From the NCBI GenBank assembly GCA_023423935.1, contig JAFAEQ010000038.1, forward strand, positions 1-64,000: a stretch of 64,000 nt of DNA. The letters run 5' to 3'. The notes under the pieces are model-generated. The model searched no databases, had not been told where the DNA came from, and was given only the letters and a program-made list of their open reading frames with translations. Shown here piece by piece: positions 54,143 through 63,277 of the stretch. This DNA comes from Pseudomonadota bacterium. GTDB lineage: Bacteria > Pseudomonadota > Gammaproteobacteria > Steroidobacterales > Steroidobacteraceae. Position 1 is the stretch's first letter, and each line of letters begins with the position of its first letter. Made by a program: the position numbers and the translations under genes.

Positions 54143-55675
54143 TCAGGCCGCCTGGACCCGATCCCAGAAGCGCTGAGCTTCCGCACGGCGTCCGCGTTGA
54201 ACCAGGTAGCCATACCCAAGTTCGCCGACAGCGTCGAGCAGTTCCGTGTCGTGGTGGGCGGCGAGCGCGAGATGTTTCAAGCCGCGCTCATCCGCACGCT
54301 CGAGCAACATGCGACCGAGCAGGAACTGGGCCTGCGCCATTTTCGGTTCGCGACTTACCAATACGGTCAGCGCATCGATGGCTTCGCGCTCGAGCGCAAT
54401 GTCGAGCAGCAGCGTCGCCTTCTTCCACAGATCCTCGGGCTTCATCTCCGCCTCAGCGACACTCTCGTACTGCGCAATCTTCCAGCGTGCCTCACGGATC
54501 GCATCGTGACGCTTGCGCCAGGCGGGGACGTACTCGGCCTTCCATGCTTCATCGAACTCTCGAACGATGGGCGCGGCGGCCTCCCCGAGCAACGTGAGAG
54601 CCGCACTCTCGGCAACAGTGCTCGGCAGCTCTGCGGGCACATCGAGGGCAGCCAGTCTTTCGCCGAGTGCCGGGTGGGTTTCGTGCTCGGCCGGATATTG
54701 TCGGATGGCCTGGTGCATCCAGTCGCTTCGCTGCCATTGCTTGTGTGCGAGATGGATCGCACGGCTCAGCACTGAATAAGGCAAATACTGCGGCTCGGGC
54801 AGACGCTCGACCTGCTCGAACAACCTGGTCCAGAACACTTCTGCGAGAAAACGGCCGATCAATTCCGTCTTGATCAGCGCACGCGCGAGCAGACGAGGAT
54901 GCGTGGCCTGCGCTGCCGCACGATCTGCGGCGTACTCATGATTGCGAGCCATGATCAGACTGTAGGCAAGAAAGAACGTCGCATAGCGTCCGAAGACCGG
55001 CGCGAGCACTTTGTCCGAAATGGAAGAAGGCTCCGCGAAACGTTCTTCGATCGCCTCCCAAGCCACGCGTTGACGATAGATCCAGCTGCTCAGACGCGTC
55101 TGCGGGCTGCCGAGATGCGCCAGCTCATGCGCGAGCAGTGCCTTGAGCTCTGCGATGCTGATGGCCTGCAACAGCGGCAAGCCAATGCGCAGCTCATGCG
55201 TCACCTTCCCCAGCACTCCCCACTGAGGGATCAGATGCAACCTGAGTGCAAACTCGCGATCGATGGTGATCGTGTGGATATACGCGCGGTCTCCCGTTCC
55301 TTCGGCGCTGGCAGCAAGCTTCTGCAGCACCTCGTCCACCGCATTGAACAATGCAGGACACTCATCGCTCGTGATCTCACGGCCTGCGATCGGCAGCGCA
55401 GTGGAGATCATGGCCTTTGCGATCACGATTGCGGCGAATGCGCTCAGGAACACTGCCACGATCGGCCCGAGCCCCGGCGATGCGTCCGAGAGAAACGCCG
55501 ATGCCATCGATCCCAAAGCCACGAGCAAACATAGCAGTGCAAGTGCGAGTGGCGCGTAGCCGAGCGACACCACGAGCAGCAGACGCAGGACATACGCGCG
55601 AGGGTGCCGATCCGATACGCGTTCCAGGCGTCCTACCAACGCAGCGAACTGGGTTGCATCCATCGACCGGCCCAC
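54143..55675 (-). CDS. M48-family membrane metallopeptidase
   Basis: 510 residues. Two or three hydrophobic helices near residues 30-95 lead into a peptidase domain with zinc motif LLAHELAHLG (His183, His187) and the third ligand in NHEYAADRAA. A C-terminal region (EREAIDALTVLV...LGRMLLERADERGLKHLALAA) resembles TPR-like helical repeats. It probably acts at the inner membrane in envelope protein quality control. The start could be GTG 55675 or ATG 55663. Confidence 0.9.
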   Translation of the reverse strand: MGRSMDATQFAALVGRLERVSDRHPRAYVLRLLLVVSLGYAPLALALLCLLVALGSMASAFLSDASPGLGPIVAVFLSAFAAIVIAKAMISTALPIAGREITSDECPALFNAVDEVLQKLAASAEGTGDRAYIHTITIDREFALRLHLIPQWGVLGKVTHELRIGLPLLQAISIAELKALLAHELAHLGSPQTRLSSWIYRQRVAWEAIEERFAEPSSISDKVLAPVFGRYATFFLAYSLIMARNHEYAADRAAAQATHPRLLARALIKTELIGRFLAEVFWTRLFEQVERLPEPQYLPYSVLSRAIHLAHKQWQRSDWMHQAIRQYPAEHETHPALGERLAALDVPAELPSTVAESAALTLLGEAAAPIVREFDEAWKAEYVPAWRKRHDAIREARWKIAQYESVAEAEMKPEDLWKKATLLLDIALEREAIDALTVLVSREPKMAQAQFLLGRMLLERADERGLKHLALAAHHDTELLDAVGELGYGYLVQRGRRAEAQRFWDRVQAA

Positions 55676-55776
55676 GAGTGAGGGACCGACAGGTTACGTC
55701 GCATGTGGCGCAATGAAGTTTGAACCAGTTCTCACTTTCCAAGCGCCAGCGACCGGGACCCGGGCGTGCCTTCGCT

Positions 55777-57390
55777 TCAGGGTGCGCTCTGCATACGCAG
55801 GGCATCGCGTGCTGCAGTCACACTTGCCTCATCGTCCGTGCGCACGACCAGGACCGATTCGCGCTCCTGAGCATCGAACGGTTCCCAGAATCGCTGCTGC
55901 TGCAGCATAACGGATTCATCGGCCTCCGAGGCGTCCGTAGCTGCTGCCTGCCGCTGACGCAGACGGTCCCGCAAATGCTCTTCCGGCGCGACACAATGGA
56001 TGATAGAGAAGGTCACATCGCACCGCGCCGCCAGCTCGCGGAACGCAAGGCGCTCGCCTCTCTTCAGAAATGCCGCATCGACGATCACGGACTCGCCGGC
56101 TCGCAAGGCTTTCTCCGCCGCACGAGCCAGATGCTCGTACACCTGTCGATTGAACTCGCGCGAATAGATGTCCCACTCGAGTGATCGCGATGACTGCTGC
56201 GGCCTCAGCCCCGCCAGTCTCTTGCGTTCCACGTCCGATCGGATTCGCAGAGCTGGAAGTTCGCTCACGAGCCGCTCACTCAGCCACGTCTTACCCGACC
56301 CCGAGAATCCGCACGTGATGATCAGACGCGGCCTCGACGGAGCTATCAGTCGCTGCGCGAGATCGAGATAGCGATCGCGCGCCGTCGCGTTGCGCTCGAG
56401 CACGGCGACCTTCGCTCTCACCAGCGCGCGATGCACTTTGAAGAATCTGAGCATCGCAACGGCGGCATGATCTCCGCCGCCTTCGAACCAGCCACTCAGA
56501 AACGCATACGCCAGATCGCTGCGGTCGTGCGCCTGCAGATCCATCGCCAGAAAGGCAACGTCGCTTGCGACATCGATGCAACGCAGCGCGCGATTGAACT
56601 CGATGCAGTCGAATGCGATCAGTCCACCGTCGAGCTTTACCACGTTGCGCACGTGCAGATCGCCATGACACTCGCGAATCCGACCCGCTTGTTGGCGCTC
56701 CGCGGCCAGCAACTCGATCGATCTCCATTCCTGCTGCAGCCAGTCCGACCAGGGCTCGAGTCGTGCGCGCAACGCCGGAGCAAAACGGATCATCTCTGCG
56801 ACGTTCTCCATCGCCGTCCGGTGCGCCTGAACCGCATCGACATCGCCGCACCCCGGCAATGAGTCATGGATGGCGGCCAGCTGTTCTCCGAACTTCCGCA
56901 GGTCCAGCGCGGTCACCGAGTTTGCGACGAGCAGCGCGGACAGTTCGTCCTCGCTCGCGAAGCGTCGCAACTTCACTGCGTATTCGATGGGGTCGCTGTC
57001 GATGGGGTCGCTTTCGATGGGATCGCTGTCGATGGGATCGGTATCGCCCGCGAGTGTGGGGCGATCGGCGGACCCGCGAATCGCGACCACCTCCAGATAC
57101 AGTTGTGGCGCGAATCTGCGGTTGAGGACGAGCTCGTCGCGACAATTGCGCTCACGCAGCGCGAGCGTGGAGAAATCGGCAAACGCGAAGCGGATCGCTT
57201 TCTTGAGCTTGTACGCATACTCGTCCACGAGCAGCACCCACGACAGATGGGTTTCGACCACCTCGACCTCGCCCCCATGTAGTTGCGACAGCAGCGCACT
57301 AAGCCGTCCGATCAATCGCCTTTGTTGTTCCAGATCCTCTTTCATGGCTGTTCTCATTGGCGCGCCGTGCGCTTTCTCGACTAGACCCAT
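55777..57390 (-). CDS. Fused APH-like kinase and P-loop kinase
   Basis: 537 residues (numbering from 57390; ATG at 57357 is an alternative start). The N-terminal two thirds carry an aminoglycoside-phosphotransferase-like fold with the catalytic CHGDLHVRNVV (241-251) and metal motif FDCIEFN (260-266). The C-terminal third begins with a P-loop GFSGSGKT (361-368) and resembles zeta-toxin/gluconokinase-like AAA proteins. Such fusions are found in many Proteobacteria; the substrate is unknown. A 15-bp tandem repeat inside the N-terminal domain adds a DPI(D/E)S run at residues 116-136. Confidence 0.82.
   Translation of the reverse strand: MGLVEKAHGAPMRTAMKEDLEQQRRLIGRLSALLSQLHGGEVEVVETHLSWVLLVDEYAYKLKKAIRFAFADFSTLALRERNCRDELVLNRRFAPQLYLEVVAIRGSADRPTLAGDTDPIDSDPIESDPIDSDPIEYAVKLRRFASEDELSALLVANSVTALDLRKFGEQLAAIHDSLPGCGDVDAVQAHRTAMENVAEMIRFAPALRARLEPWSDWLQQEWRSIELLAAERQQAGRIRECHGDLHVRNVVKLDGGLIAFDCIEFNRALRCIDVASDVAFLAMDLQAHDRSDLAYAFLSGWFEGGGDHAAVAMLRFFKVHRALVRAKVAVLERNATARDRYLDLAQRLIAPSRPRLIITCGFSGSGKTWLSERLVSELPALRIRSDVERKRLAGLRPQQSSRSLEWDIYSREFNRQVYEHLARAAEKALRAGESVIVDAAFLKRGERLAFRELAARCDVTFSIIHCVAPEEHLRDRLRQRQAAATDASEADESVMLQQQRFWEPFDAQERESVLVVRTDDEASVTAARDALRMQSAP
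56984..57043 (-). repeat. 15-bp tandem repeat, four units, in a coding region
   Basis: Four consecutive 15-bp units of TCGATGGGGTCGCTG type on the plus strand, the last two with A for G and the last unit diverged at its end. In the kinase protein they encode DPIDS / DPIES in frame. Because the unit is a multiple of three, copy-number change would not break the reading frame. Confidence 0.8.
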
Positions 57391-57530
57391 CGCTTGGGAT
57401 GCTCACCGGTCATCCGCCGCAGCTCACCGGTAATCGCACGGACCGTGTAACCCTTTGGGCTTCTGGCGTGTCTTAAGGTCAACAGTCGCAGTAACGCGGC
57501 CATTGAACGAGACAAACGAGGAGACCCGCC

Positions 57531-57686
57531 ATGTATACCGTGATCGAACTCAGCAGCAAGGCCCAACGCGCCGCGTGCATGCTTCTTTCCACGTTGATCG
57601 TCGTCAGCACGTTGTCGCTCGGCGCATACGGCGTTGCCAGTGCATCGCACGACGGCTACTCAGTCACCGTCACACAACTGCAGTGA
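57531..57686 (+). CDS. 51-residue membrane protein of unknown function
   Basis: ATG 57531 follows GAGGAG at 7-nt spacing and the frame runs to TGA 57684-57686. The protein starts MYTVIELSSKAQRAA, then has one hydrophobic helix (CMLLSTLIVVSTLSLGAYGVA) and a short exposed tail (SASHDGYSVTVTQLQ). A strong terminator follows at 57701-57742, so this is a separate short transcript. I do not recognise a function; a small inner-membrane peptide is the best description. Confidence 0.7.
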   Translation: MYTVIELSSKAQRAACMLLSTLIVVSTLSLGAYGVASASHDGYSVTVTQLQ

Positions 57687-57700
57687 TCCGCTTTGACCAC

Positions 57701-57742
57701 CCTGCCGGCGCTCTCGTACCCCCGCGCCGGCAGGTTTTTTTT
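57701..57742 (+). terminator. Strong rho-independent terminator
   Basis: CCTGCCGGCGC and GCGCCGGCAGG form an 11-bp perfect stem with a 12-nt loop, followed by eight T. It ends the small membrane protein gene and lies upstream of the alpha/beta hydrolase gene, whose true start therefore is downstream of it. Confidence 0.9.
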
Positions 57743-57812
57743 CGACTGCATTGACATCCGCGGCGCGTCTGGCTACCTAGCTGCACCTCTCGAACAACAT
57801 CTCGCCGCTGCC

Positions 57813-58682
57813 TTGCGCTCAGACCCGTTTCGAATTGCGATCTTCTTGATCGCATCCGTCCTCCTGCATCCAGTCCATGCCGACCCTCGCATCGAGGTTG
57901 CCGGCCATGGAATGCAGGATGTCGTGCTCATCCCGGAAATTGCGACGGACGGTCGGACGTTGCAACCGATCGCCGAGTTTCTCGCGCGCTGCCATCGTAC
58001 TCATTCGTTCACGCTCGCAGGTTTTGCCGGCCAGCCCACCGATGCGGGTAGTTCATCGGAGGTGTGGCTCGAGTCCATCGATCGCTACATCGCGGGCTTC
58101 GAATCGCAACGGGCGATCGTCATCGGCCATGGCTTCGGCGGGATATTGGGCCTGAGACTTGCGCTCGATCACCCAGAGCATGTCGATCGGCTGATCATTC
58201 TCAATGCGCTTCCAGCTCCGTCCGCGCAGCTCATGCCGAAGACCGACCCACGGTCGGTGAGGTCTCTCGCCGAAGAAAAGCGACAGACTGTGCTCACGCA
58301 ATCGGCAGCGTCGTTTCGTCTGTCGCAGGAGCGGACGCTCGCAGGCGCGACTCAACAGGCCGAGCATGTCCCGGCACTCGTCGAATGGGCGCTTGCTTCG
58401 GATCGTCGCACTCTGGCCGATGCCCAATTCGAATGGTTCGCGACGGATCTGCGCGACGACATCGCGCGAATCAAGGTCCCGACGCTCGTACTGGTGCCTT
58501 GGGATGCATCGCACACCGAGGACACGGCGACGACGCTGGATCTGTATCGCAAACAGTACGCTTCACTGCCCGGGGCACAGGTGAAGCTGATCAAAGGCTC
58601 GCGGCATTATCTGACCTTCGATCAGCCGATCGTCACGAATTGGGCGATCGAGGAATTCCTGGGCAAGTGTCCGCAGGAGTGA
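57813..58682 (+). CDS. Alpha/beta hydrolase-like protein lacking the catalytic serine
   Basis: TTG at 57813 is a plausible start after the terminator (the frame is open from 57693), giving a signal-peptide-like segment (FRIAIFLIASVLLHPVHA). About 289 residues with an alpha/beta hydrolase fold (VGIPE-type core, LAGFAGQP oxyanion region). The nucleophile elbow that should read GxSxG is GHGFGG: Gly107 (58131-58133, GGC) replaces Ser. The His position (GSRHYLTFDQP) and acid region (VLVPWDASHTED) remain. It may be a non-catalytic homologue or a one-base mutant. Confidence 0.7.
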   Translation: MRSDPFRIAIFLIASVLLHPVHADPRIEVAGHGMQDVVLIPEIATDGRTLQPIAEFLARCHRTHSFTLAGFAGQPTDAGSSSEVWLESIDRYIAGFESQRAIVIGHGFGGILGLRLALDHPEHVDRLIILNALPAPSAQLMPKTDPRSVRSLAEEKRQTVLTQSAASFRLSQERTLAGATQQAEHVPALVEWALASDRRTLADAQFEWFATDLRDDIARIKVPTLVLVPWDASHTEDTATTLDLYRKQYASLPGAQVKLIKGSRHYLTFDQPIVTNWAIEEFLGKCPQE

Positions 58683-58695
58683 CGCGCACTCCCAC

Positions 58696-60576
58696 TCAGG
58701 CGCCGGCCGGAACCGGCTCGCCGTAAGAGGACACGACCGCCAGCAGCTCGCGCGAGACGCGCTCGTCGATCTCCGCTGCGTGGCTCAGCTGCACCGGATA
58801 GCGGACCAGCGCTTCGACACCGGCAAGCGCGAAACGCAGCTGCACCTGCGGCATCGGGTCGCCGCCCTGCTGCGATCCCGCCGTCTTCTGGATCTCGCGC
58901 GACTGACGCAGGATGTCGTCGCGGTAGTCCTTGATGATGTTCGTCACCGCCGCCGTGAGTCGGTCTTTCAGCTGCGCGTAGTCGGCGCCGGCCGGCAGTG
59001 GCAGCGTGGTTTCGTGCCAGGCGAGATCCACGCCCGGGATCTGTTTGAACAGTCCGCCCGAGGATTGAAAAATGATCGAGTTGGCGAACGCCACGACGCG
59101 GCCGGTAGGAATCTTGGCCCCCTGCCCGCTCAGCTCCATGAGATGCAGCCGCACCAGTCCCAGCTCGATGACCTCGCCGGTCACATTGCCGATCTGCACT
59201 CGATCGCCGACGCGAATGCCGTACTTGCTGATGAGAAAGAAATAGCCGACGACCGACACCAGCACGCTCTGCATGGCGACCGCAAGACCGGCCGTGATGA
59301 GACCGGCAAAGGTCGCCAGCGAACCCAGCTCAGTTGCGAACGTGGACAGGACGATCACTACGACCAGCGTCCAGATGATGATCTTGCGCAGCAACAGCAG
59401 CCGCGAGCGCCGCCGGGGATCGGTCACATATCGGAACACGGCACGACGCCACAGCTCCGCCACGACGAACACGAGCCCGAGCAGCCCAGCGAACAAGGCC
59501 ACGCGCAGGCCGAGTGCAGCGAGCGCTTCCTGATATTGCTTGTGCGTCGCCTCGCGCCAGTTGCTGAGGTTCCGTCGGTATTGATTGAGCAGCACTTCCG
59601 CCTTGCTGAGCGGCGTCACCATGGCAGCGGTCTGTTGATAGAGCCACGCGATGGTGTCGTACCGATCGCGAAAAGTCCTGAGATTCTGACCGCTCGCCGC
59701 ATCAGCCTGCGCAGCGAGCGCATCGCCGCGCTCGCTCAGGGCCTGCAGACGTTCCATGGGCGGGTTGCGAATCTCCGTAAAGGTTTCCTGCAGCTTCGCC
59801 GTGCGGTCGTCGATGTTCGCAATGGTGTGGGCCTTGGCCGATAGCCGGAACACCGTCGCCGTCAGATCCCAGATCCCGAACTGCGCGAGCGCCGCGGGGG
59901 CCGACAACCAGGTGCCTTCGGACTTCGCCACGTCCTTTACCAGGGCCGCCGGCGCCGTCGAGGTTGGGATCGACGCGGCGATCGCATCGATGTGCGCTTT
60001 CAATGCGTTGGCACCATAGCCTTCGGTATCAGTCTGGCTTGCATACTGGCTCATGTTCGAGAGCATGTTGCGGCGAGCGTTGATCATGTCGAGTTCGCCC
60101 TGCAGGACCGACAGTCGCGTCTGAAGGTCCGACCGGCGAGTGCCCGAGGCCGAGGCGAGATCGCGGCGGACGCTCTCGATCTGTGTTTGGATCTCGGCAC
60201 GCTGCTCGTTCAGTTCCTTCTGGCTGCGATCGAGCGACTGACTGGCCGACTGTTCCTCGCGCGCCTTGGCCGCGCTGGCTTCGCTGCTCAAGAGCTCGGC
60301 ATTGGCCCGCGCGATCTCGAAGGCCAGCGTCATCACCTTATCGGCGGTCTGACGATTCGCATACAGAATCAGAAGATCGCTGGGCTGAGTGGCCGCCTGC
60401 TCCTGCGCGCCGAGCGTGCGATACCAGTCGACGGTTTCATCGAGGATCTCGATGACCTGCTCGCCGCTCATGACCGCGCGATTCTGCAGCAGATCGTCGG
60501 CGGCAGGCGGTTCGGCCGCGAGAAGCCAGGGGATTACACAACAGCCAAGCAACAGCCAGCCGAGTCTGCGGCGCAT
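58696..60576 (-). CDS. MscS-family mechanosensitive channel
   Basis: 626 residues. Signal peptide, a long periplasmic helical domain with coiled-coil-like runs (EIQTQIESVRRDL, LQTRLSVLQGELDMI), then a C-terminal MscS core: TM helices, LATFAGLITAGLAVAMQSVLVSVVGYFFLISKYGIRVGDRVQIGNVTGEVIELGLVRLHLMEL split into TM3 and the beta domain. This architecture resembles larger MscS/MscK-type channels with a periplasmic extension. It probably gates on membrane tension to release solutes under osmotic downshock. Confidence 0.87.
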   Translation of the reverse strand: MRRRLGWLLLGCCVIPWLLAAEPPAADDLLQNRAVMSGEQVIEILDETVDWYRTLGAQEQAATQPSDLLILYANRQTADKVMTLAFEIARANAELLSSEASAAKAREEQSASQSLDRSQKELNEQRAEIQTQIESVRRDLASASGTRRSDLQTRLSVLQGELDMINARRNMLSNMSQYASQTDTEGYGANALKAHIDAIAASIPTSTAPAALVKDVAKSEGTWLSAPAALAQFGIWDLTATVFRLSAKAHTIANIDDRTAKLQETFTEIRNPPMERLQALSERGDALAAQADAASGQNLRTFRDRYDTIAWLYQQTAAMVTPLSKAEVLLNQYRRNLSNWREATHKQYQEALAALGLRVALFAGLLGLVFVVAELWRRAVFRYVTDPRRRSRLLLLRKIIIWTLVVVIVLSTFATELGSLATFAGLITAGLAVAMQSVLVSVVGYFFLISKYGIRVGDRVQIGNVTGEVIELGLVRLHLMELSGQGAKIPTGRVVAFANSIIFQSSGGLFKQIPGVDLAWHETTLPLPAGADYAQLKDRLTAAVTNIIKDYRDDILRQSREIQKTAGSQQGGDPMPQVQLRFALAGVEALVRYPVQLSHAAEIDERVSRELLAVVSSYGEPVPAGA

Positions 60577-60687
60577 AAAGTCCTTTGGAATTCAGACGGG
60601 CACCATCCACCACCCGCCACGGCATTCTCGCGCAAGCCGATGGTTCGGATCGAGCGCTTCGAAGAGGGCGTCGCTGGCCAGCGACTG

Positions 60688-61065
60688 CTACCCGGCCGCG
60701 AGTGTGACCGCCTCAATCTTGTTACCGTCCGGGTCGAGCACGAAGGCGGCGTAATAGTTGGGGTCGTATTCCAGGCGAATGCCCGGTGCACCGTCGCTGC
60801 GCCCGCCATTGCTCAGCGCGAGCGCATGAAACTCGTCAACCATCCGGCGATTGCGAGCCATGAACGCAATGTGGGTGCCATTACCCGCGGTCGCCGCGTG
60901 AGCATTGGTCGGCACGACCAGGCTGAACAGGATGTCTCCCGTTCCGTAATGGATGCCCGCTTCGTCCGACTTCAGCAGACGCAGGCCCAGCAGATCGAGC
61001 ACGGGATCGTAGAAACCCCGCGCCCGCTCCGTGTCGTTGGTTCCGAGTGAGACGTGATGAAGCAT
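60688..61065 (-). CDS. VOC (glyoxalase-like) family protein
   Basis: 125 residues, one VOC domain: LHHVSLGTNDTERARGFYDPVLDLLGL and FVLDPDGNKIEAVTL (DPDGN signature near the C-terminus). The His in the first strand and the Glu in the last strand are consistent with metal ligands. A dioxygenase, lyase or resistance role cannot be separated. Adjacent to the hemerythrin gene on the same strand (10-bp gap), so probably an operon. Confidence 0.88.
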   Translation of the reverse strand: MLHHVSLGTNDTERARGFYDPVLDLLGLRLLKSDEAGIHYGTGDILFSLVVPTNAHAATAGNGTHIAFMARNRRMVDEFHALALSNGGRSDGAPGIRLEYDPNYYAAFVLDPDGNKIEAVTLAAG

Positions 61066-61075
61066 GGCCAGACAA

Positions 61076-61648
61076 TCACTGCTTCGTGCGTCGCTCTTCC
61101 CGATCTTCCGGCGTCAGACGCGAGGGCTGGAGGATCTCGCGCTGATTGGCGGCACCTTCTTCATCGTCCGCATGCAGGCCGAAGGTTTCGAGCAACGTAG
61201 CGCGTCGTTCCGCGAGCGCTATTCCGAGACTCACGAAGTTCGCTCCGGTCGCGCGCAAGCGCGGGAAGAGCTGCTTCTCCTCTTCCTGCACATGATGCGC
61301 GATCTGTGCCGACAGCTCGCTCACCACACTCTTGAAGTTCGGATGGTCGGAGCTCATCGATTCTATGCGGGCGATGGTCTGCTTGGCCTGCGCATGCTCC
61401 CGCTCCGACTCGCTGATCAGCGCATCGTCCTGCAACGCGCGGCGCGCCACGGGATAGAAAAGCTCCTCCTCGATCTGCGTGTGTACACGCAGCATCTTGC
61501 ACGTACGACGCGCGAGCGGCTCCTGCTGCTGCGGGGCGGCGAGCGCAAATGCCGCGAACAATTCTTCGATGAGTCGATGATCGCGCGTCAGCAAATCGAT
61601 GGCATCCGCGACTGTGTCACCCGAATCCGATGTATCTGCACTGGCCAT
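61076..61648 (-). CDS. Hemerythrin (HHE) domain protein
   Basis: 190 residues; GGAGGAGC precedes the ATG. The HHE cation-binding pattern is present: LLTRDHRLIEELF, VHTQIEEELFYPV, SEREHAQAKQTI and HHVQEEEKQLFPRL supply the expected His and Glu ligands for a di-iron centre in a four-helix bundle. It probably stores or senses oxygen or nitric oxide or protects iron-sulfur proteins. It is upstream of the VOC gene on the same strand. Confidence 0.9.
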   Translation of the reverse strand: MASADTSDSGDTVADAIDLLTRDHRLIEELFAAFALAAPQQQEPLARRTCKMLRVHTQIEEELFYPVARRALQDDALISESEREHAQAKQTIARIESMSSDHPNFKSVVSELSAQIAHHVQEEEKQLFPRLRATGANFVSLGIALAERRATLLETFGLHADDEEGAANQREILQPSRLTPEDREERRTKQ

Positions 61649-61746
61649 GCGGCTCCTCCGAGCACTCGAGAGTAGGTGGTCAAAGCAGTTGTTCTAAGCG
61701 TACCAGTCGCGTCGCGGTTCCCAGACACATTCAAGTTCATGCAACG

Positions 61747-62148
61747 TTACGCACGAAATGTGTCGTGCTCGGCGATCGGGAGATCCAGCTTTGCCCATGA
61801 GGGTCGGTCGCGAACGAAGATCGCATGGTCGGGCTTGAAGCGTTCTGGCTCATCGAGCGAGCCGACGTACAACGTGACCATGTCCGGAATGACTTGCGGC
61901 GTGCCAAACAACAAGCTGCCGCAGTCCGGACAGAAGTGACGCACCGCCTGCTGTTTGCTGCCGCCGACCGTCACCACACTTTTCGGATCGCCGGTCACTC
62001 TGAATCCTCTCTTGCTGACTCCCATAACGGGCAGACCGCCGCTGCCGGATGCTCGCTGGCAATCGCGGCAATGACAGAAAAGAGCAAACAAAGGTTCGCC
62101 ATCCGCTTCGTAGTGCACGCGGCCGCACAAACATCGCCCCGTAATCAT
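61747..62148 (-). CDS. GFA (CENP-V/glutathione-dependent formaldehyde-activating) family protein
   Basis: 133 residues. Zinc-binding cysteines appear as GRCLCGRVHY, FCHCRDCQRASGS and HFCPDCGSLLF, the normal layout of the GFA fold. GGGGG upstream of the ATG can serve as ribosome binding site. Family members bind glutathione adducts or zinc; this one is likely an uncharacterised adduct-processing enzyme. It stands between the hemerythrin and LysR genes on the same strand. Confidence 0.92.
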   Translation of the reverse strand: MITGRCLCGRVHYEADGEPLFALFCHCRDCQRASGSGGLPVMGVSKRGFRVTGDPKSVVTVGGSKQQAVRHFCPDCGSLLFGTPQVIPDMVTLYVGSLDEPERFKPDHAIFVRDRPSWAKLDLPIAEHDTFRA

Positions 62149-62243
62149 TCATATCCCCCGTTGTTGGATTTAGTGTTCAAGGTGATTGCGGCGTCCCGGT
62201 CAATGCCGATCTCGTACCGGCGGTGTGCTGCGCATGAGGATGG

Positions 62244-63161
62244 TCAGCGCGCATCCGCCGCAGGATCGAGATAGGGACGTAGCGTGTCGGTGAGCCACGC
62301 CATGAACGCTCGCAGGCGCTGTGAGAGATTGCGCCGGTGCGCATAGAGCAGCGAGACGGGCATCGGCTCGGCGCGCGCGTCGGGCAGCACTTCGACCAAT
62401 GCGCCTTGCTCGATCAACGTGCGCACGCCGAGGCGCGGAACCTGGATGATGCCGAAGCCGGCCAGACACGCCGCCTGAAACGCATCCGCACTATTCACAG
62501 TCATGACACCGCCCATTGCGACCGTGCGATACGCGCTGCCGTCGAAGTATTCGAATCCGTACGGTTTGCTGCCGAAGTTCGTCACGTAATGCACGGCCCG
62601 ATGTGAGGCAAGGTCCTCGACGTTCCGCGGCGTGCCGAACTCGCGCAGATAGCGCGGGCTCGCGCAATTGACGAGCGTCAGATGACCGAGCATGCGGGCA
62701 ATGATGTTCGGATCGTCGAGCGTGCCCACCCTCACCACGCAGTCGAAGCCTTCGCGGATCAGATCCACTTTGCGATCGGTGCAGCCGAGCTCGATCTCGA
62801 GCAATGGATGCTCACCCATGAACTGCGGCAGCGCCGGGATGATGTATTGGCGGGCAAGACCGCTCGGCATGTCCACACGCAGCCGACCGCGTAATGACCT
62901 CGGCCCCTGCTGAAACATGGACTGCAACTCGTCCATGTCCGCGAGCACATCCTTGCAGCGCTCGTAGAAGGCCTGCCCATCCTGCGTCAACTGGACGCGC
63001 CGTGTGGTTCGATTCAGCAGCCGCGTCCCGGTCTGAGTTTCGAGCTGGCGAACCGCGGTGGAAACACTTGCCTTGGGCAGGTTCAAGGCTTCCGCGGCAC
63101 GAGTGAAGCTCGCGAGCTCCGCGACACGAACGAATACCTGCATGGCCTCAGGACGGATCAT
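62244..63161 (-). CDS. LysR-type transcriptional regulator
   Basis: 305 residues: N-terminal winged helix (MQVFVRVAELASFTRAAEALNLPKASVSTAVRQLE...LLNRTTRRVQLTQDG) and a substrate-binding domain beginning GRLRVDMPSGLARQYIIPALPQF. It resembles the subgroup of LysR regulators that sit divergently next to a short-chain dehydrogenase, as here. It is expected to control the SDR gene across the 116-bp intergenic region. Confidence 0.93.
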   Translation of the reverse strand: MIRPEAMQVFVRVAELASFTRAAEALNLPKASVSTAVRQLETQTGTRLLNRTTRRVQLTQDGQAFYERCKDVLADMDELQSMFQQGPRSLRGRLRVDMPSGLARQYIIPALPQFMGEHPLLEIELGCTDRKVDLIREGFDCVVRVGTLDDPNIIARMLGHLTLVNCASPRYLREFGTPRNVEDLASHRAVHYVTNFGSKPYGFEYFDGSAYRTVAMGGVMTVNSADAFQAACLAGFGIIQVPRLGVRTLIEQGALVEVLPDARAEPMPVSLLYAHRRNLSQRLRAFMAWLTDTLRPYLDPAADAR

Positions 63162-63168
63162 GGTGAGC

Positions 63169-63195
63169 CATTGTTCGTTTATTCCGAACGCAATG
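63169..63195. promoter_or_regulatory. Candidate LysR binding dyad
   Basis: CATTGTTCG...CGAACGCAATG is an imperfect inverted repeat in the intergenic region between the LysR gene (start 63161) and the SDR gene (start 63278). Position close to the regulator start fits autoregulation and activation of the SDR gene. Confidence 0.4.
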
Positions 63196-63277
63196 GTCGC
63201 ATATCCACGATTTATCCGACATCAGCCGGCCAATATCCTGCTCCCACGGATCATCTCTTATCTATTGGAGAGCAGGT

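Noticed and set aside
56984..57043. CRISPR-like array
   Set aside because: Units are only 15 bp, contiguous without spacers, and lie in frame in a gene.
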